Below, in pieces: positions 54,430 through 64,000 of a stretch of DNA of 64,000 nt. The stretch's first letter is position 1. Every line of letters starts with the position of its first letter. Below the pieces are notes generated by a model. The model was not told the DNA's origin, did no database searches, and saw nothing but the letters and a program-made list of their open reading frames with translations. A program made the position numbers and the translations under genes. The DNA lies in NCBI GenBank assembly GCA_963823675.1, contig CAWGMT010000008.1:1240001-1304000 (forward strand), read 5' to 3'. Source of the stretch: CAWGMT01 sp963823675. GTDB taxonomy: Bacteria > Planctomycetota > Planctomycetia > Isosphaerales > Isosphaeraceae.

Positions 54430-57024
54430 GGCGTGGCTCCCTGGTCCTGAGACGTGGTCGCGCTGGCGAATGTCTGCCGGTACTTGAGGTACAGGAACGC
54501 GCCGCTCAAGATGAGAATACCCAGCAGGATGAAGGCGATGATGCGATAAAACTGATCCAGGTTGGCCAGGTCGGAGAAGAAGACCTTGAAGCCGACCACG
54601 GTGAAGAGACCGAGCCCGGTGAAGCGGAGCGGCCCGGCGTTTTTGTGAATTCCGCCCACGATCAAGCCCAGGGCGAAGAGGGACCAGAGGATCGAGATGC
54701 CCCCCGGCCCGCAGCGCCGGCACGAACTGAGACAAAAACGTGTTCAGCTCGAGGGTCAGGAACACAAACGCCAGGCCGAGCGCCAGCCAGCCGGCCAGCT
54801 TGTCCGCATGGGGCAATTGTCGGCTGGCCGCGGAGCCAGGAGAAAGCCAGGACGAAGAAAGCCGCCATCGCCCCGAAGTCGACGCAGCCGCATCAGGGCA
54901 TCCAGGAAGGAGTAGTTGCCGCCGTAGACGAAGGCGTCACCCAGCTCCCAGAACGGCAGGTCGAAGAACACCAGCTTGACCAGCACGCCCGCGACGAAGA
55001 TCGCCAGAACGGCCAGGACCGGCCGACTGGGGCTGGCCAGGTACTCGTAGAGCAAGAGCAGGCACATCGCCAGCCAGAGCAGCGTGAGCACCGGCAGGCG
55101 GCACGGCGCGAAGAGGTAGCCCAAGCGTGCGGTTCAGCTCCAGGTGAAGGAACAGGAACGCCATCCCCAGCGACGAGGATGATCGAGCACCGCACGGCCC
55201 ACTGCGTCCGCACCCACTGGGCCACGTCGTTGGCCTGGTCGACGGCCAGGCGGGCCGACGGCCGCGGCGCCTTGAGCAGGAAATAGGCCCCCGCCATCGA
55301 GGCGATCGGCACTCCGAAGACGACCAGCCGCTCGACCAGGTGCAGCAGGTAATCACCGAGCGAGACGTCGGCCGCCGGCAGCGCCGCTTGAGTACTGACC
55401 GGGCAGATCCATGAACCCGAACCGTAACAGCACGATCCCGTAGAGCAGAAAAGCGACCTGGCGCAGGAACTCGCTCTTGAGCTTGTCGGCCAGCCAGAGC
55501 ATCACCAGGGCCTGGATCGCCCAGCTCACGGTGATCCACTCGCGGGAAAGCACCAGCGGGATCGTGACCGCCAGGAAGAACACCGCCAGCCCCATGAAGC
55601 TGAGCATCAACTCGCGGTCGGCGATCCGCCGCACCAGGAAGTAGTAGACGTGGGCGGCATAGAACGCAGTCAGCCCAAGCGTGACGACCGCGACGGCGTG
55701 CTGACCGTATGCATCACGGACCAGGACGATAACTCGCGCCGAAGAAGATCCCCGCGTTGAGCAGCAGGCCGATCAGCTCGAGCAGCGTGCTCTTGGTCCG
55801 CTGGACGACGTTGAACAGGAACAGCGTCGTCGAGTAGAGGACGAAGAACCCGACCAGAAACGGCATCACGTTCCAGAATTCGGTCCGGCTGGTAGTCCTT
55901 CATCGAGGCGGCGAACAGGCCGTAGGTGCAGACGAAGCCGAGGTAATTGAGCAGGTGCCAGTTCTTCTTGAGGCTGATGCCCAGGATTCCGCACCCCAGG
56001 AGCAGCATGTAGGTAAAGAGCCCGACGAAGTTGACCTCGCCCGTCGAGAGCATGACGGGCGTGCCGTAGCCGCCGATGATGCCCAGGACGGCGATCAAGA
56101 GCGAGTCGAACCGCACGGCCATCACCCCGGCGGCGACGGTGATCGAGTCCCATCAAGGCGAACGCCGTGTAAGCGTCGATCAGGTGATAGAAATTCACGG
56201 CGGCGAAGATGCTGAAATAGAGGGTGGCAATGCCGCCGCCGATCGAGCCCCTGGCCCAGCAGGTGGTAGAGCGTACCCAGGAGCCGTATGCCGCCCACGA
56301 GCAGTCCCACGCCGGCCAGGATCGCCAGCGCGACTCGACCGGTCGGTGCGATCCAGCCGTTGTCGATCGAGTACTTGAGAAAGAAGCCGATGCCCATCAC
56401 CAGGATCACGACGCCCAGCCGCAAGAGCCACGTGCTGGCCACGGCAAACTCCATCGAGTAGCCGGAGGGACGGTGCTCTTCGCCCACGGTGATCCAGTTC
56501 CAGATCTTGACCAGGATTTCCTTGGCCGCGACCTCGAAGCGGCTGGGTTGCCGCGGCGGGAGGGGAGGGCGGCGAACCGGCCGGCGAGCCGCCTCGTGCT
56601 TCCAGGTCGGCGCCGCCGGTTCCGGTTCAGCCGCCACGGACGGTTCCCGGAAGGCCGCGCTGGCGGCACGCGCTGGCTGGAGAGTCGGGAGCGGCAAGTT
56701 CATCGGCTCCGGAGCAGCCGGAGACACGGCCACGGGCTCGGCCGGCATCGCCGTTGCCGACGCCGCCTCCGCATGGAGTGAGGAGCGAGGCTGGGGCGCG
56801 GGCTCGAGCCGCGCGGGGGCGTCCCTCGGCCCGGCGCGCCGGGCAAGATCCTCGATCAGCCGCCGGCTTTCGCGCAGCTCCCGGCGCATCTCCGGAAGCC
56901 AGCTTTCAAGCTGCTCGTTCGCCTCCCGCTGCCGGCCCAGCACCCGGAACTGAAGCACAAGCACCACGATCGGGCTCAAGACCAGCACCACGAGGGCCAA
57001 GAATCCGAGTACTTCGATTCCCAT
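54426..57024 (-). CDS. DUF2339 family polytopic membrane protein, at least eight frameshifts
   Basis: ATG 57024 (MGIEVLGFLALVVLVLSPIV) has GAGGGT upstream. After one helix and a coiled coil comes a Pro/Ala-rich linker, then the DUF2339 start (KIWNWITVGEEHRPSGYSME) and a series of about 20 helices. These are spread over three frames, for example LGIIGGYGTPVMLSTGEVNF, LMLSFMGLAVFFLAVTIPLV and FRIIAFILLGILILSGAF-like ends. Frame changes lie near 56250, 56145, 55880, 55735, 55390, 55170, 54880 and 54705. Helix sequences remain fully hydrophobic between breaks, so the protein was under selection until very recently or the errors are technical. Its role is unknown; members are large envelope proteins. 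Confidence 0.7.
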
Positions 57025-57303
57025 GATCGTGACCCTCAAGAAGCGACGACTTGGATGGCACGGCACCATGCGAAATTCACCGACAAACCGCATCAGTGTA
57101 AGATATCCATCTGCGGTTGAGGTGTGCCATTGATTCGGACGGGGTGCGCATTTCCCCCAAGTCGTCGCAGCAATGGCGGCTGCCGCGCGGTCTTCCCGGC
57201 GACGGGCCGCGCAACGCCGCGAGGGTCGATCTCGCCCAAGAACCAGCGTCGTCGCCGGCCGGATCAAACCCGGGCAATGGCGACGAACCGCCTGTGTCCG
57301 ATG

Positions 57304-59073
57304 TCACTTAGTATCCAGCAGCTCGAGTGTGCTCGAGATTTCGTGAAGCCGCGCCGTCAGGTAGGACCGGATCTCATCGCTGGTCGAAAGTTGGAGCACG
57401 TGATGGGCGAATCGCTCGGCCTGGGCGGTCGTCACCGACGCCAGCAGCTCCTTGACGGTGGGGATGAAGGCGGGGCTCATGCTGAAGCGGCGCAGACCCA
57501 TGCCGAAGAGCACCAGGACCGATCGCGGCTGGCCGGCCATCTCGCCGCACAGAGTGACGGGGGTGCCGGTTCGCTGGCACGAATCGAGCACCATGCGGAG
57601 CACGCGGAAGATCGCGGGGCTGAGCGCCTCGCAGAGGTGCGCCACCTTGGGATTGTCGCGATCCGCGGCCACCAGGTACTGAATCAGGTCGTTGGACCCG
57701 ATCGAGATGAAATCGGTTTCGCGCAGGATGGCGTCGATGCAGACCGCGGCCGCGGGCACCTCGACCATGACACCGGTCTTCACATCCTCGGCGAACTGGA
57801 TTGCCTCTCGTTTCAGGTCGTTTCGCGTCTCCTTCACCAGGCTATTGACGAAATGAAGCTCCTCGACCGTGGTGATCATGGGGAAGAGGATCGAGACCTT
57901 GCCGTGGCGGCCCGCCCGTAGAATCGCCCGGAGCTGCGCGACGAAAAGCTTCGAGTTTTCGAAGAAGATCCGGGTGGAACGCCAGCCCATGAAGGGATTG
58001 GGCTCGCCGCGGCGGCCGAGATAGGGAACGGTCTTGTCACCGCCTAAATCGAGGGTGCGGATCGTCACGGTCTCGTTGGGAGCATTGGCGATGATCTGGC
58101 GGTAATACTCGTATTGCTCCTCCTCGTTCGGCACGTCGTGATGGGTGAGGAACAGGTATTCGGTCCGGAACAGGCCGACCCCGGCCGCGCCGACCTTCTG
58201 GGCGGCCTGGGCGTCGGCCAGGTTGTTGATGTTGGCAAGCAGCTCGACTTGAGTGCCGTCGGCAGTCTTGGCGGGGAGGTCTTTATTGGCGACCAGACGG
58301 TCCTTGAGATTGAAAAACTCGCGCTGGACTTTGCGGTAGGCCGAGGTCGCCTCCTGATCGGGCCGGACGATCACCATGCCGTCGCGCCCGTTGACGATCA
58401 TGAGATCGCCGCTTTCGACCTCGCCCATGATCCCCTCGACGCCCGCAACCGCCGGAATTCCACGGCTCCGCGCCAGGATGGCCGCATGGCTGGTTGACCC
58501 GCCGAGCTCCGTGACAATTCCGGCGATCGCGAGGTCACCCAGGCTCATCGCCTGGCTGGGGAGGATCTCGTGAGCTACCAGGATGACCGACTCATCGCCG
58601 TTGCGGGAGTCCGTGGCCGGACTGGTACGGCCAAATTTATCGCGCGTCAGGTGCGACTCGATCCTCACGATGACGTCGCGGATGTCGATCATCCGCTCGC
58701 GAAAAAAGTCCTGCTGGATCCGCGCAAACTGCGCCGTGTAGTGATTCATCACCACTTGAAGCGCCGACACGGCCGTCAATTGCTGGCCCTCGATCAGGTG
58801 GTGAACCTTGGCGACCAGGGTCGGATCATTCAGGATCTGAATATGGCTCTTGAAGATATCCGCCGCCGAGCCACCCAACTCCTTGGCAACCTTTTGGACC
58901 AAGGTCTCGAGATCGGTCGCCGTCTCGGCCACGGCTCGGTCGAAACGCGCGATCTCGCCGGGAACGTCGCGGGGGCTGGCCAGAGACTGTTGCTCCAGCG
59001 ACCCGAGAACCGATTGGACGCGGTGGGCGACTCCCACGACGATTCCTGGACTGACACCGATCCCTTTACGCAT
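57304..59073 (-). CDS. ptsI: PTS enzyme I (phosphoenolpyruvate-protein phosphotransferase)
   Basis: A 589-aa protein, intact. The N-terminus RKGIGVSPGIVVGVAHRV, the phospho-His site GGSTSHAAILARSRGIPAV, GVGLFRTEYLFL, GSNDLIQYLVAADRDNPKV and the catalytic Cys in CGEMAGQP all match enzyme I. It transfers phosphate from PEP to HPr, the first step of the phosphotransferase system. No HPr or EII gene is within the window, so here it may feed a regulatory rather than sugar-import role, as in many planctomycetes that lack EIIC permeases. The ORF start has no strong ribosome site in view. The long gap (417 bp) upstream suggests its own promoter. Confidence 0.96.
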   Translation of the reverse strand: MRKGIGVSPGIVVGVAHRVQSVLGSLEQQSLASPRDVPGEIARFDRAVAETATDLETLVQKVAKELGGSAADIFKSHIQILNDPTLVAKVHHLIEGQQLTAVSALQVVMNHYTAQFARIQQDFFRERMIDIRDVIVRIESHLTRDKFGRTSPATDSRNGDESVILVAHEILPSQAMSLGDLAIAGIVTELGGSTSHAAILARSRGIPAVAGVEGIMGEVESGDLMIVNGRDGMVIVRPDQEATSAYRKVQREFFNLKDRLVANKDLPAKTADGTQVELLANINNLADAQAAQKVGAAGVGLFRTEYLFLTHHDVPNEEEQYEYYRQIIANAPNETVTIRTLDLGGDKTVPYLGRRGEPNPFMGWRSTRIFFENSKLFVAQLRAILRAGRHGKVSILFPMITTVEELHFVNSLVKETRNDLKREAIQFAEDVKTGVMVEVPAAAVCIDAILRETDFISIGSNDLIQYLVAADRDNPKVAHLCEALSPAIFRVLRMVLDSCQRTGTPVTLCGEMAGQPRSVLVLFGMGLRRFSMSPAFIPTVKELLASVTTAQAERFAHHVLQLSTSDEIRSYLTARLHEISSTLELLDTK

Positions 59074-59490
59074 GACCAGCCCGTCTCAAATTCCCACGGT
59101 CGTTTCCTTGTACGACCATTCCCATCCCCGCGGTCGCGCCCCAACCGGCGCTGTGCAATCGCCAGCATTCGTTCCCAAGCACGGCCGCTTCGAGGCACGT
59201 TGGATGGGAGACGATCGACGATTCGACTCATTCCAGCGACGTGACCATCCCAGGTCTCCGCTGGAGAAAGACCGGAGTTGCGGCCGCCAAGCCGGCGCGA
59301 CGCCGGACCACGCCTAACTGAGCAATTCTCATACCGAAAGAACCCATGCGAATCAGATCTGGCCGTCGGGGCGAATCTCGGCTTGCCTCAGCGTATAACG
59401 TCGAGACCGTCGCGTCTATATGGCACCTGCTGCGAATCCATGTCTTCACAAAACCTGGCACGAGCCCAGGTCGTGATACGATTCAAATGA
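59074..59490. other. Intergenic region between ptsI and the permease gene
   Basis: About 420 bp without a supported gene. It contains the terminator-like hairpin of the permease gene at 59453-59471 and must include the ptsI promoter. No other structure stood out. Confidence 0.45.
59453..59471 (-). terminator. Weak intrinsic terminator after permease gene
   Basis: On the minus strand, 20 bp after the permease stop, ACCTGG and CCAGGT arms enclose a 7-nt loop and are followed by TTTTG. The stem is short, so efficiency is probably moderate. Confidence 0.45.
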
Positions 59491-61164
59491 TCAGATAGGC
59501 TTGGGAGCCTCGATTTCGGCTCGTGTGGGAGGTTGCCCAAAGCGGTCAAGCAGCACGATCGCAACCGCCATGAGGGCGTAGGCTGCCGCCCAGTGGTAAG
59601 GTGTCTGGCCCGCGCTGGCCTTGAAGCGGCCCTCGGCCTCAAGCTGCCTAAGCACATGGGCTGGGGGCATGATCGGGCTCGAGGGCAACGGCGAGTGAAT
59701 CACGCCAAACCAGGAAAAAACGGCTGCGATCAAGAGGGTCGCCACCACCGGCCTGACCCGGCCGTCGATCAAGTGAGCCAGAGCCGTACCCCAGAGCAGG
59801 CTGGTCACGATGAATCCGCCCGCAAGCATGGTGACCGACTGAATCCAATGTTGAGTCTGCGGCCTGAGCTGCGTGAACGGTTTGCCAACCTCGGGCATCA
59901 CTTGATTGAGGGCCAGAAGTGCGAGATAGGCCAGCGCCGGCACGCACGCCAAGGCGACCGCTGGAAAATGGCGCGGCGCCGTCGCGTGAAACGACTGCGA
60001 CGTGATTTCCAGGCCGATGAAGATCAGGATCGGGAAAATAACGGCCTTGGGAATGATCAAGAAGATCCAATCAAAGAAGCCGAAGATCCCCGCCGCTCCC
60101 ACGAAAAGCGCGGTCGCCAGAGTGTAAGCCGAACGCGCGCCCATGGCCTTGTAGGCGGGATGGCCGATGTAGGGAGTTGACTGGATCACGCCGCCAAACA
60201 GGCCTCCCAGCACCGTGGCCAAGCCTTCGGCAGCGATGATGCGGCCGGTCGGGTAATCGTCACCCGCGGCCGCTGCACTCTCGGTGCAGTCGATGCCCCC
60301 GACCACCGTCGCTAACGCCAGCGGCATCGCCACCGGAAGATAACCCACAGCATCCCGCCAGTAACGCGAAAACCACTCGAGCCATTCCGCGACCGGCAGC
60401 GGCAGCACAGCCCGAAACGCCGCCACGGGATGCCCTCCCTCAGCACCCAGCCCTGGCCCCCAACCCACCAGGTGCATGCCGTAGTAGCACACGCAACCGA
60501 CCGCAACGGCACCGAGCGCTCCGGGAAACTGCCGCGGAAAATGCCACCGCGCCGTCAGGGTTGCAAGGATCAATGCCAGCGCGACCATCCCCGCCACCGG
60601 CTGAGCCACAATGTCCAACAACGGCAAAAAGCTGATGATAACCAGGGCAATTGCTGTAAGCGATCCGAGCAATCCCGCTCTCGGCACAATCTTTCTCACC
60701 CATCCGCTGACCGGAGCACATCCCAGCTTGAAGATTCCTGAAGCAAGAATCATGGCTATGCCCAAAAACCAAGCATGACGTGCTGAAGCTTCGGCATCGA
60801 GACCCCGATGAAGGGCCTCCTGGTAAGCGGGACCGATGATCAAGAACACGGTGCCGAAGGTACTCGGGGTGTCAAGTCCCAGCGGCATGGCCGTCACGTC
60901 TCTTCGGCCGGTACGCCGGGCGAGTCGCAAGGCCATCACCGAATAGATCAGATCACCGACGAGAACCCCCACGGCGGTTCCCGGTATCATCTTGACGAGA
61001 ACAAATGTGCGGGGCAGATCAAACCCGATCACCAGCAAGCTGGCCATCAGGATCATGCAACCGATATTGTCGAGCATCAACCCGAAGAATGCGTTGATAT
61101 CACCCCGCGCGGCCCATCGATATCCGCCCGTGCTTGCCGGCCCGCCGGCCGCGTGAGAATTCAC
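59491..61164 (-). CDS. NCS2/AzgA-like permease (xanthine/uracil permease superfamily)
   Basis: A 557-aa protein with about 13 membrane helices. The first (NAFFGLMLDNIGCMILMASL) and the following GTAVGVLVGDLIYSVMALRL match the start of the NCS2-type family. GLDTPSTFGTVFLIIGPAYQ and the motif GIDCTESAAAAGDDYPTGRI, then GGLFGGVIQSTPYIGHPAYK, mark the substrate-site helices. The C-terminus is extended by some 80 residues. The exact substrate is not clear; this group includes purine, uracil and related permeases. It is encoded with an MFS transporter and a sialidase-like enzyme on the same strand (gap 33 bp), which might imply import of a sugar-derived or nucleobase-like compound. Confidence 0.8.
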   Translation of the reverse strand: MNSHAAGGPASTGGYRWAARGDINAFFGLMLDNIGCMILMASLLVIGFDLPRTFVLVKMIPGTAVGVLVGDLIYSVMALRLARRTGRRDVTAMPLGLDTPSTFGTVFLIIGPAYQEALHRGLDAEASARHAWFLGIAMILASGIFKLGCAPVSGWVRKIVPRAGLLGSLTAIALVIISFLPLLDIVAQPVAGMVALALILATLTARWHFPRQFPGALGAVAVGCVCYYGMHLVGWGPGLGAEGGHPVAAFRAVLPLPVAEWLEWFSRYWRDAVGYLPVAMPLALATVVGGIDCTESAAAAGDDYPTGRIIAAEGLATVLGGLFGGVIQSTPYIGHPAYKAMGARSAYTLATALFVGAAGIFGFFDWIFLIIPKAVIFPILIFIGLEITSQSFHATAPRHFPAVALACVPALAYLALLALNQVMPEVGKPFTQLRPQTQHWIQSVTMLAGGFIVTSLLWGTALAHLIDGRVRPVVATLLIAAVFSWFGVIHSPLPSSPIMPPAHVLRQLEAEGRFKASAGQTPYHWAAAYALMAVAIVLLDRFGQPPTRAEIEAPKPI

Positions 61165-61197
61165 AGTCAGTTGCTCCCCGCGCAGAAAGGTTCCGGG

Positions 61198-62517
61198 TCA
61201 ATCCCAGAGTAGTGGACGTCTGTCGGCCAGTCGAGCCGCCAAGAGCGCGATCAGCCCTACAAGCAAATACACGGCCGCGGTCGAGGTGATCGCCACGCCG
61301 AGCCCGAATCGCTCCGAAGCGGCACCGATCACCATCGGTGCCACGAAGCCGCCCGTCCAGCCGACGGTGTTCATCAGTCCGGCCGCCGTCCCACGGTCTT
61401 CGGGGGAAACGACGTCAAACAAAGCGGCGAAGATATTTGCGTCGTAGATTCCCTTGCACAAGCCCGCACCGATCAAGGCCGTGATCAGGATCGGCACCGA
61501 GCTTGATTCGCCGGTCAAATAGACAAAGGGTGCCGCGAGGATCAACCCAACGCTTTGCACGCGGATCCGCCCGCCCCTCGATCGCCGTGCGGCCCAATCG
61601 GCCAGGACGCCGCCTGAGATCGCGCCGGGTAAGCTTGCCAGCGGCCAGACCACCGAGGCGAGCGCCGAAACCTTCAATCCGAGCTGAAAATGCCGGAAGA
61701 TGTAGGCAGGTAGCCAGGCGAGAAACGTCGCCGCCACGAAATTCGCCCCGATGAACACCAGGAGGAGCACGGCGGCGGCCGGATTCATGACGATTCGCAG
61801 GACCTTGTCCGCGAGAGGCCCGGCAACCGGCGGCGGCGAGCCCACTTCACCCTCGCTGGCGAGGTCGAGATCGTCCCGAATGGCCTGCTTGGTCTTGGTG
61901 CGGCTGCGAGCCGGCTCGATCAAACAGACTCCGAGCAGAAGGGCGTAAGCCGTTCCCGCCAGGCCCAGCGTCCAGAACGGCGAACGCCAGCCGAATCGCT
62001 CGCCGAGCGCGCCTCCGAGATACCAGCCGCCCGCCGTTCCCAGGTAGACGCTGGTCTGATGGACGCTCATGGCGCGAGAGCGCGTACGCGGCCCGTGGTA
62101 GTCCGCCAGGATCGACATCGACGCCGGGAAGTAGAATGACTCCCCCAGCCCCTCGCTGCCGCGCAAGAGAAGCAGGTGCAGAAAGTTGCGCGAGAATGCC
62201 GTCGCGGCGCAGATCAGGCTCCAGAAACCAAGACCGAGCGTGATCAACAGCCTGCGAGACAGGAAGTTGACCGTGTAGCCGGTAAACGGCGATGCCAGGG
62301 CGTAGACAATCATGAACGCCGAGCCCACCATACCGAGCTGCACGTCCGTGAGGAAGAATTCGCGCTGGAGCAGTGGGACGACCGCGCTCAACGCCTGCCG
62401 GTCGGCATAATTGAAGAACCCACAAAACCAGAGCAGACCGACGACGACCCAGGGGTAGGCCGGCATCGAGGCAAACAGATTGCGTTTCGGTTGATGCGCC
62501 ACGTCGCCTTTTCCCAT
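61198..62517 (-). CDS. MFS transporter (ACS/spinster-like)
   Basis: ATG 62517 (MGKGDVAHQPKRNLFASM) is preferred; a start at 62577 would overlap the sialidase-like gene by 47 bp. There are 12 helices with a central charged loop (SRTKTKQAIRDDLDLASEGE). The signature after helix 1 is FNYADRQALSAVVPLLQREF, typical of anion:cation-symporter and spinster-like groups, followed by RGSEGLGESFYFPASMSILA. This group imports organic anions such as sugar acids and sialic acid-type compounds. Its neighbour is a BNR/sialidase-like secreted enzyme (13 bp gap), consistent with release and uptake of one product. Confidence 0.88.
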   Translation of the reverse strand: MGKGDVAHQPKRNLFASMPAYPWVVVGLLWFCGFFNYADRQALSAVVPLLQREFFLTDVQLGMVGSAFMIVYALASPFTGYTVNFLSRRLLITLGLGFWSLICAATAFSRNFLHLLLLRGSEGLGESFYFPASMSILADYHGPRTRSRAMSVHQTSVYLGTAGGWYLGGALGERFGWRSPFWTLGLAGTAYALLLGVCLIEPARSRTKTKQAIRDDLDLASEGEVGSPPPVAGPLADKVLRIVMNPAAAVLLLVFIGANFVAATFLAWLPAYIFRHFQLGLKVSALASVVWPLASLPGAISGGVLADWAARRSRGGRIRVQSVGLILAAPFVYLTGESSSVPILITALIGAGLCKGIYDANIFAALFDVVSPEDRGTAAGLMNTVGWTGGFVAPMVIGAASERFGLGVAITSTAAVYLLVGLIALLAARLADRRPLLWD

Positions 62518-62530
62518 CAACCCCGACCGC

Positions 62531-63727
62531 TCAACCTTGGTCCTTCGCGAGCAGCCATGCTTCATTGAAACGGACATGCTCGATCGTGCTGCCCTGCCCC
62601 GTCCGCCGGTAGGTGTAGGTCACGTGGATCGATCGGTCGGCCGCTTGAATCAACGACGGGTAGTGAAACAGTCCCGCCCCCGGCGCCGCCTGCTCCAGGT
62701 GGCGCGTCCACTTCCATGTGGCGCCCTCGTCGTCGGAAACCGAAACCGCCAGCGAGTGTCGTCCAGCAGCCGTATCGTTGTAGACCAGCACCCAGTGCCC
62801 GTTGGCCAGGCGAATCGCCTCGATGCCGGCTCCGGGATTGGGGAAGGGCGAGTCGGTGACGGGCGACCAGGATACGCCTTCGTCGGGCGAGGTGCTCAGG
62901 CGAATCCGGTGGTGCGGACCGTTGTCACGCATGAACGCCACCAGAACCCCATCATTCTTCCGGACCAGACTGGGCTGGATGTTGCCGAAGCCGCAGAGCG
63001 GGTCGCTGGCTCGCCAGGTCTCGCCGCGGTCGTCGGAGATCGCCATGATCGAGGCCGAGAACGTGTCGGAATAGAGCGGCAGAACCCAGCGACCCGACGG
63101 CAGCGCGACGGGATGAACGCGCGGCATCCACCCCAGCCTCTGATAAAGCTCGTCACGCGACCGGCGCTCGATCTCCTCGAGCGCGGTTCGATACCGTTCC
63201 TTTTCCGCAGCGCTGCGACTCGCGATCGCCCGCTGCATCTCGACTGCAAAGCCTTGAGGAGTCACGTGCAGCACACCCGTCCGCGACCACCGGGGCGGTC
63301 CTGGGTCGTCACCCGGCCGATCGCATTTGGCGTACTTGAGCAGCGCACCTTCCCAGCGGTGGTCGAGAATGGTCGGCCAGAACAGCCAGAGCGACCCGTC
63401 CGGCGCCGCGAAGAGGGCCGGGTTGCAATCCGGGTAGCCCGGCGTGTCGGCCATGACGAATTTCGGCCCCCACTGCGAGTCTCCCCGGTTCCGCCATGCA
63501 CCTTCGATGACGACGTCGTCGGCCTTGCGCTCGCCGCTCCCGGAGTACCAGACCGCCAGCAGACGCCCCGGCTTGGTCTCGGCCACGCACGATGCATGGT
63601 TGTGCTTGGGGTTGGGCGGAAAGATCGCGGAACGCTCGAGAAATGGCACGTCGGCCCAGGCATCCGCCACCAGACCGTTCAAGAGGAGCAGAACCCATGC
63701 GAGCCACGGTGCTACCTGGTCGCGCAT
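62531..63727 (-). CDS. Secreted sialidase/BNR-repeat family protein
   Basis: The start at 63727 (MRDQVAPWLAWVLLLLNGLV) begins a signal peptide ending ADAWAD; a start at 63751 is possible. The protein is a six-bladed propeller with Asp-box motifs SDDRGETW, SPDEGVSW and SDDEGATW. Blades show GRLLAVWYSGSGERKADDVV, LFAAPDGSLWLFWPTI and RVHPVALPSGRWVLPLYS. An inserted helix (EKERYRTALEEIERRSRDEL) follows blade two. The family includes true sialidases and sialidase-fold enzymes of other specificity; the arginine triad cannot be confirmed by eye. Coupling to the MFS gene suggests a catabolic role. Confidence 0.85.
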   Translation of the reverse strand: MRDQVAPWLAWVLLLLNGLVADAWADVPFLERSAIFPPNPKHNHASCVAETKPGRLLAVWYSGSGERKADDVVIEGAWRNRGDSQWGPKFVMADTPGYPDCNPALFAAPDGSLWLFWPTILDHRWEGALLKYAKCDRPGDDPGPPRWSRTGVLHVTPQGFAVEMQRAIASRSAAEKERYRTALEEIERRSRDELYQRLGWMPRVHPVALPSGRWVLPLYSDTFSASIMAISDDRGETWRASDPLCGFGNIQPSLVRKNDGVLVAFMRDNGPHHRIRLSTSPDEGVSWSPVTDSPFPNPGAGIEAIRLANGHWVLVYNDTAAGRHSLAVSVSDDEGATWKWTRHLEQAAPGAGLFHYPSLIQAADRSIHVTYTYRRTGQGSTIEHVRFNEAWLLAKDQG

Positions 63728-63833
63728 TCTCAGAGCGTCTCTCCCGAGCATCGAGGTTTGTGGGCGGAGCCGGCGAGTGGATCGAGTTTACGAGCCCGGC
63801 CGGGGTTGAGCAAGCGGGCAGCCGACTGTCCGT

Positions 63834-64000
63834 CTAGCGTACCGGAGCGCTCGACGGTCCCCTGGCCTCGCGCCGGCCGGCCGCTCCCTTCGAGGGGAGG
63901 TCGAAACGCCGATTGACGAGCCGCTGGGAATTATACGTGGCCGTGTGGATCATCAAGGGAATCCCGGCGCGGCGGCCCGGCGGCTGCTCGAGCCGGTTGC
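63834..64000 (-). CDS. Possible C-terminal end of a gene cut by the window edge
   Basis: The minus strand is open from the right edge to TAG 63834-63836 (54 codons). The end of the product includes GIPLMIHTATYNSQRLVNRR and a basic tail. The segment has normal-looking codon use but is too short to identify. It is oriented as the sialidase-like gene, 107 bp upstream of its start. Confidence 0.35.
   Translation of the reverse strand, partial: NRLEQPPGRRAGIPLMIHTATYNSQRLVNRRFDLPSKGAAGRREARGPSSAPVR

Noticed and set aside
1..64000. tRNA, rRNA or riboswitch genes
   Set aside because: No cloverleaf, rRNA core or known aptamer consensus was recognised by eye; a covariance-model scan would be needed to exclude them.

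Overview
The window looks like a chromosomal segment of a heterotrophic, high-GC planctomycete, possibly Isosphaeraceae-like. The grounds are a large Ser/Thr kinase fused to TPRs, an ECF sigma remnant of the planctomycete type, a MoxR/DUF58/BatA/VWA operon, a cyclase-like secreted protein pair, an STGPRTPEGK-type repeat-associated gene and tandem hairpin repeats. No rRNA, tRNA, CRISPR array or recognisable transposase was seen. The lineage is inferred from gene content and style, not from a marker gene.

Layout. 1-6.5 kb: signalling genes (TPR protein, FHA-kinase with a degenerate active site, truncated ECF sigma factor, vapBC remnant, transmembrane kinase-TPR receptor). 6.7-7.1 kb: decayed copy of a dispersed element. 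7.1-29.2 kb: one long run of minus-strand genes, tightly packed from about 9.6 kb upward. Read in the direction of transcription they are a secreted PQQ/TPR protein, MoxR ATPase, DUF58, BatA-like, VWA membrane protein, DUF4175-like membrane protein, a Lys/Pro-rich secreted protein, two near-identical cyclase-like proteins, an NPCBM protein, a histidine kinase, PAC2 and HisH. 29.7-32.0 kb: the fuller copy of the dispersed element, then a 76-bp tandem repeat.

32.1-41.7 kb: a respiratory operon on the minus strand: Rieske protein with a long repetitive cytoplasmic tail, cytochrome b6-type subunit, subunit IV-type cytochrome b fused to an extra membrane domain, octaheme cytochrome c, two cupredoxin-like proteins and a 56-aa membrane protein. 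Together these would form a quinol-oxidising bc-type complex with its own soluble or tethered electron acceptors. 42-43 kb: orphan deaminase toxin domain plus probable immunity protein. 43-47.8 kb: secreted GH13 and GH42-like glycosidases, overlapping by 4 bp. 47.8-49.1 kb: higBA toxin-antitoxin genes with a double palindromic operator. 49.2-57 kb: PolB-like exonuclease, MFS/spermidine-synthase-like fusion, small protein, and a DUF3999/DUF2339 pair riddled with frameshifts. 57.3-63.8 kb: PTS enzyme I, NCS2-like permease, MFS transporter and sialidase-type BNR protein.

Quality warning. About fourteen otherwise well-conserved genes are broken by single-base indels that restore perfectly on changing frame, without in-frame stops or erosion elsewhere. 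Many sit in GGCCGC/GCGCC-like runs. I treat most as sequencing or assembly errors and annotate the whole gene span, naming each break. The DUF3999/DUF2339 locus has so many breaks that real decay or a badly covered patch should be considered there.
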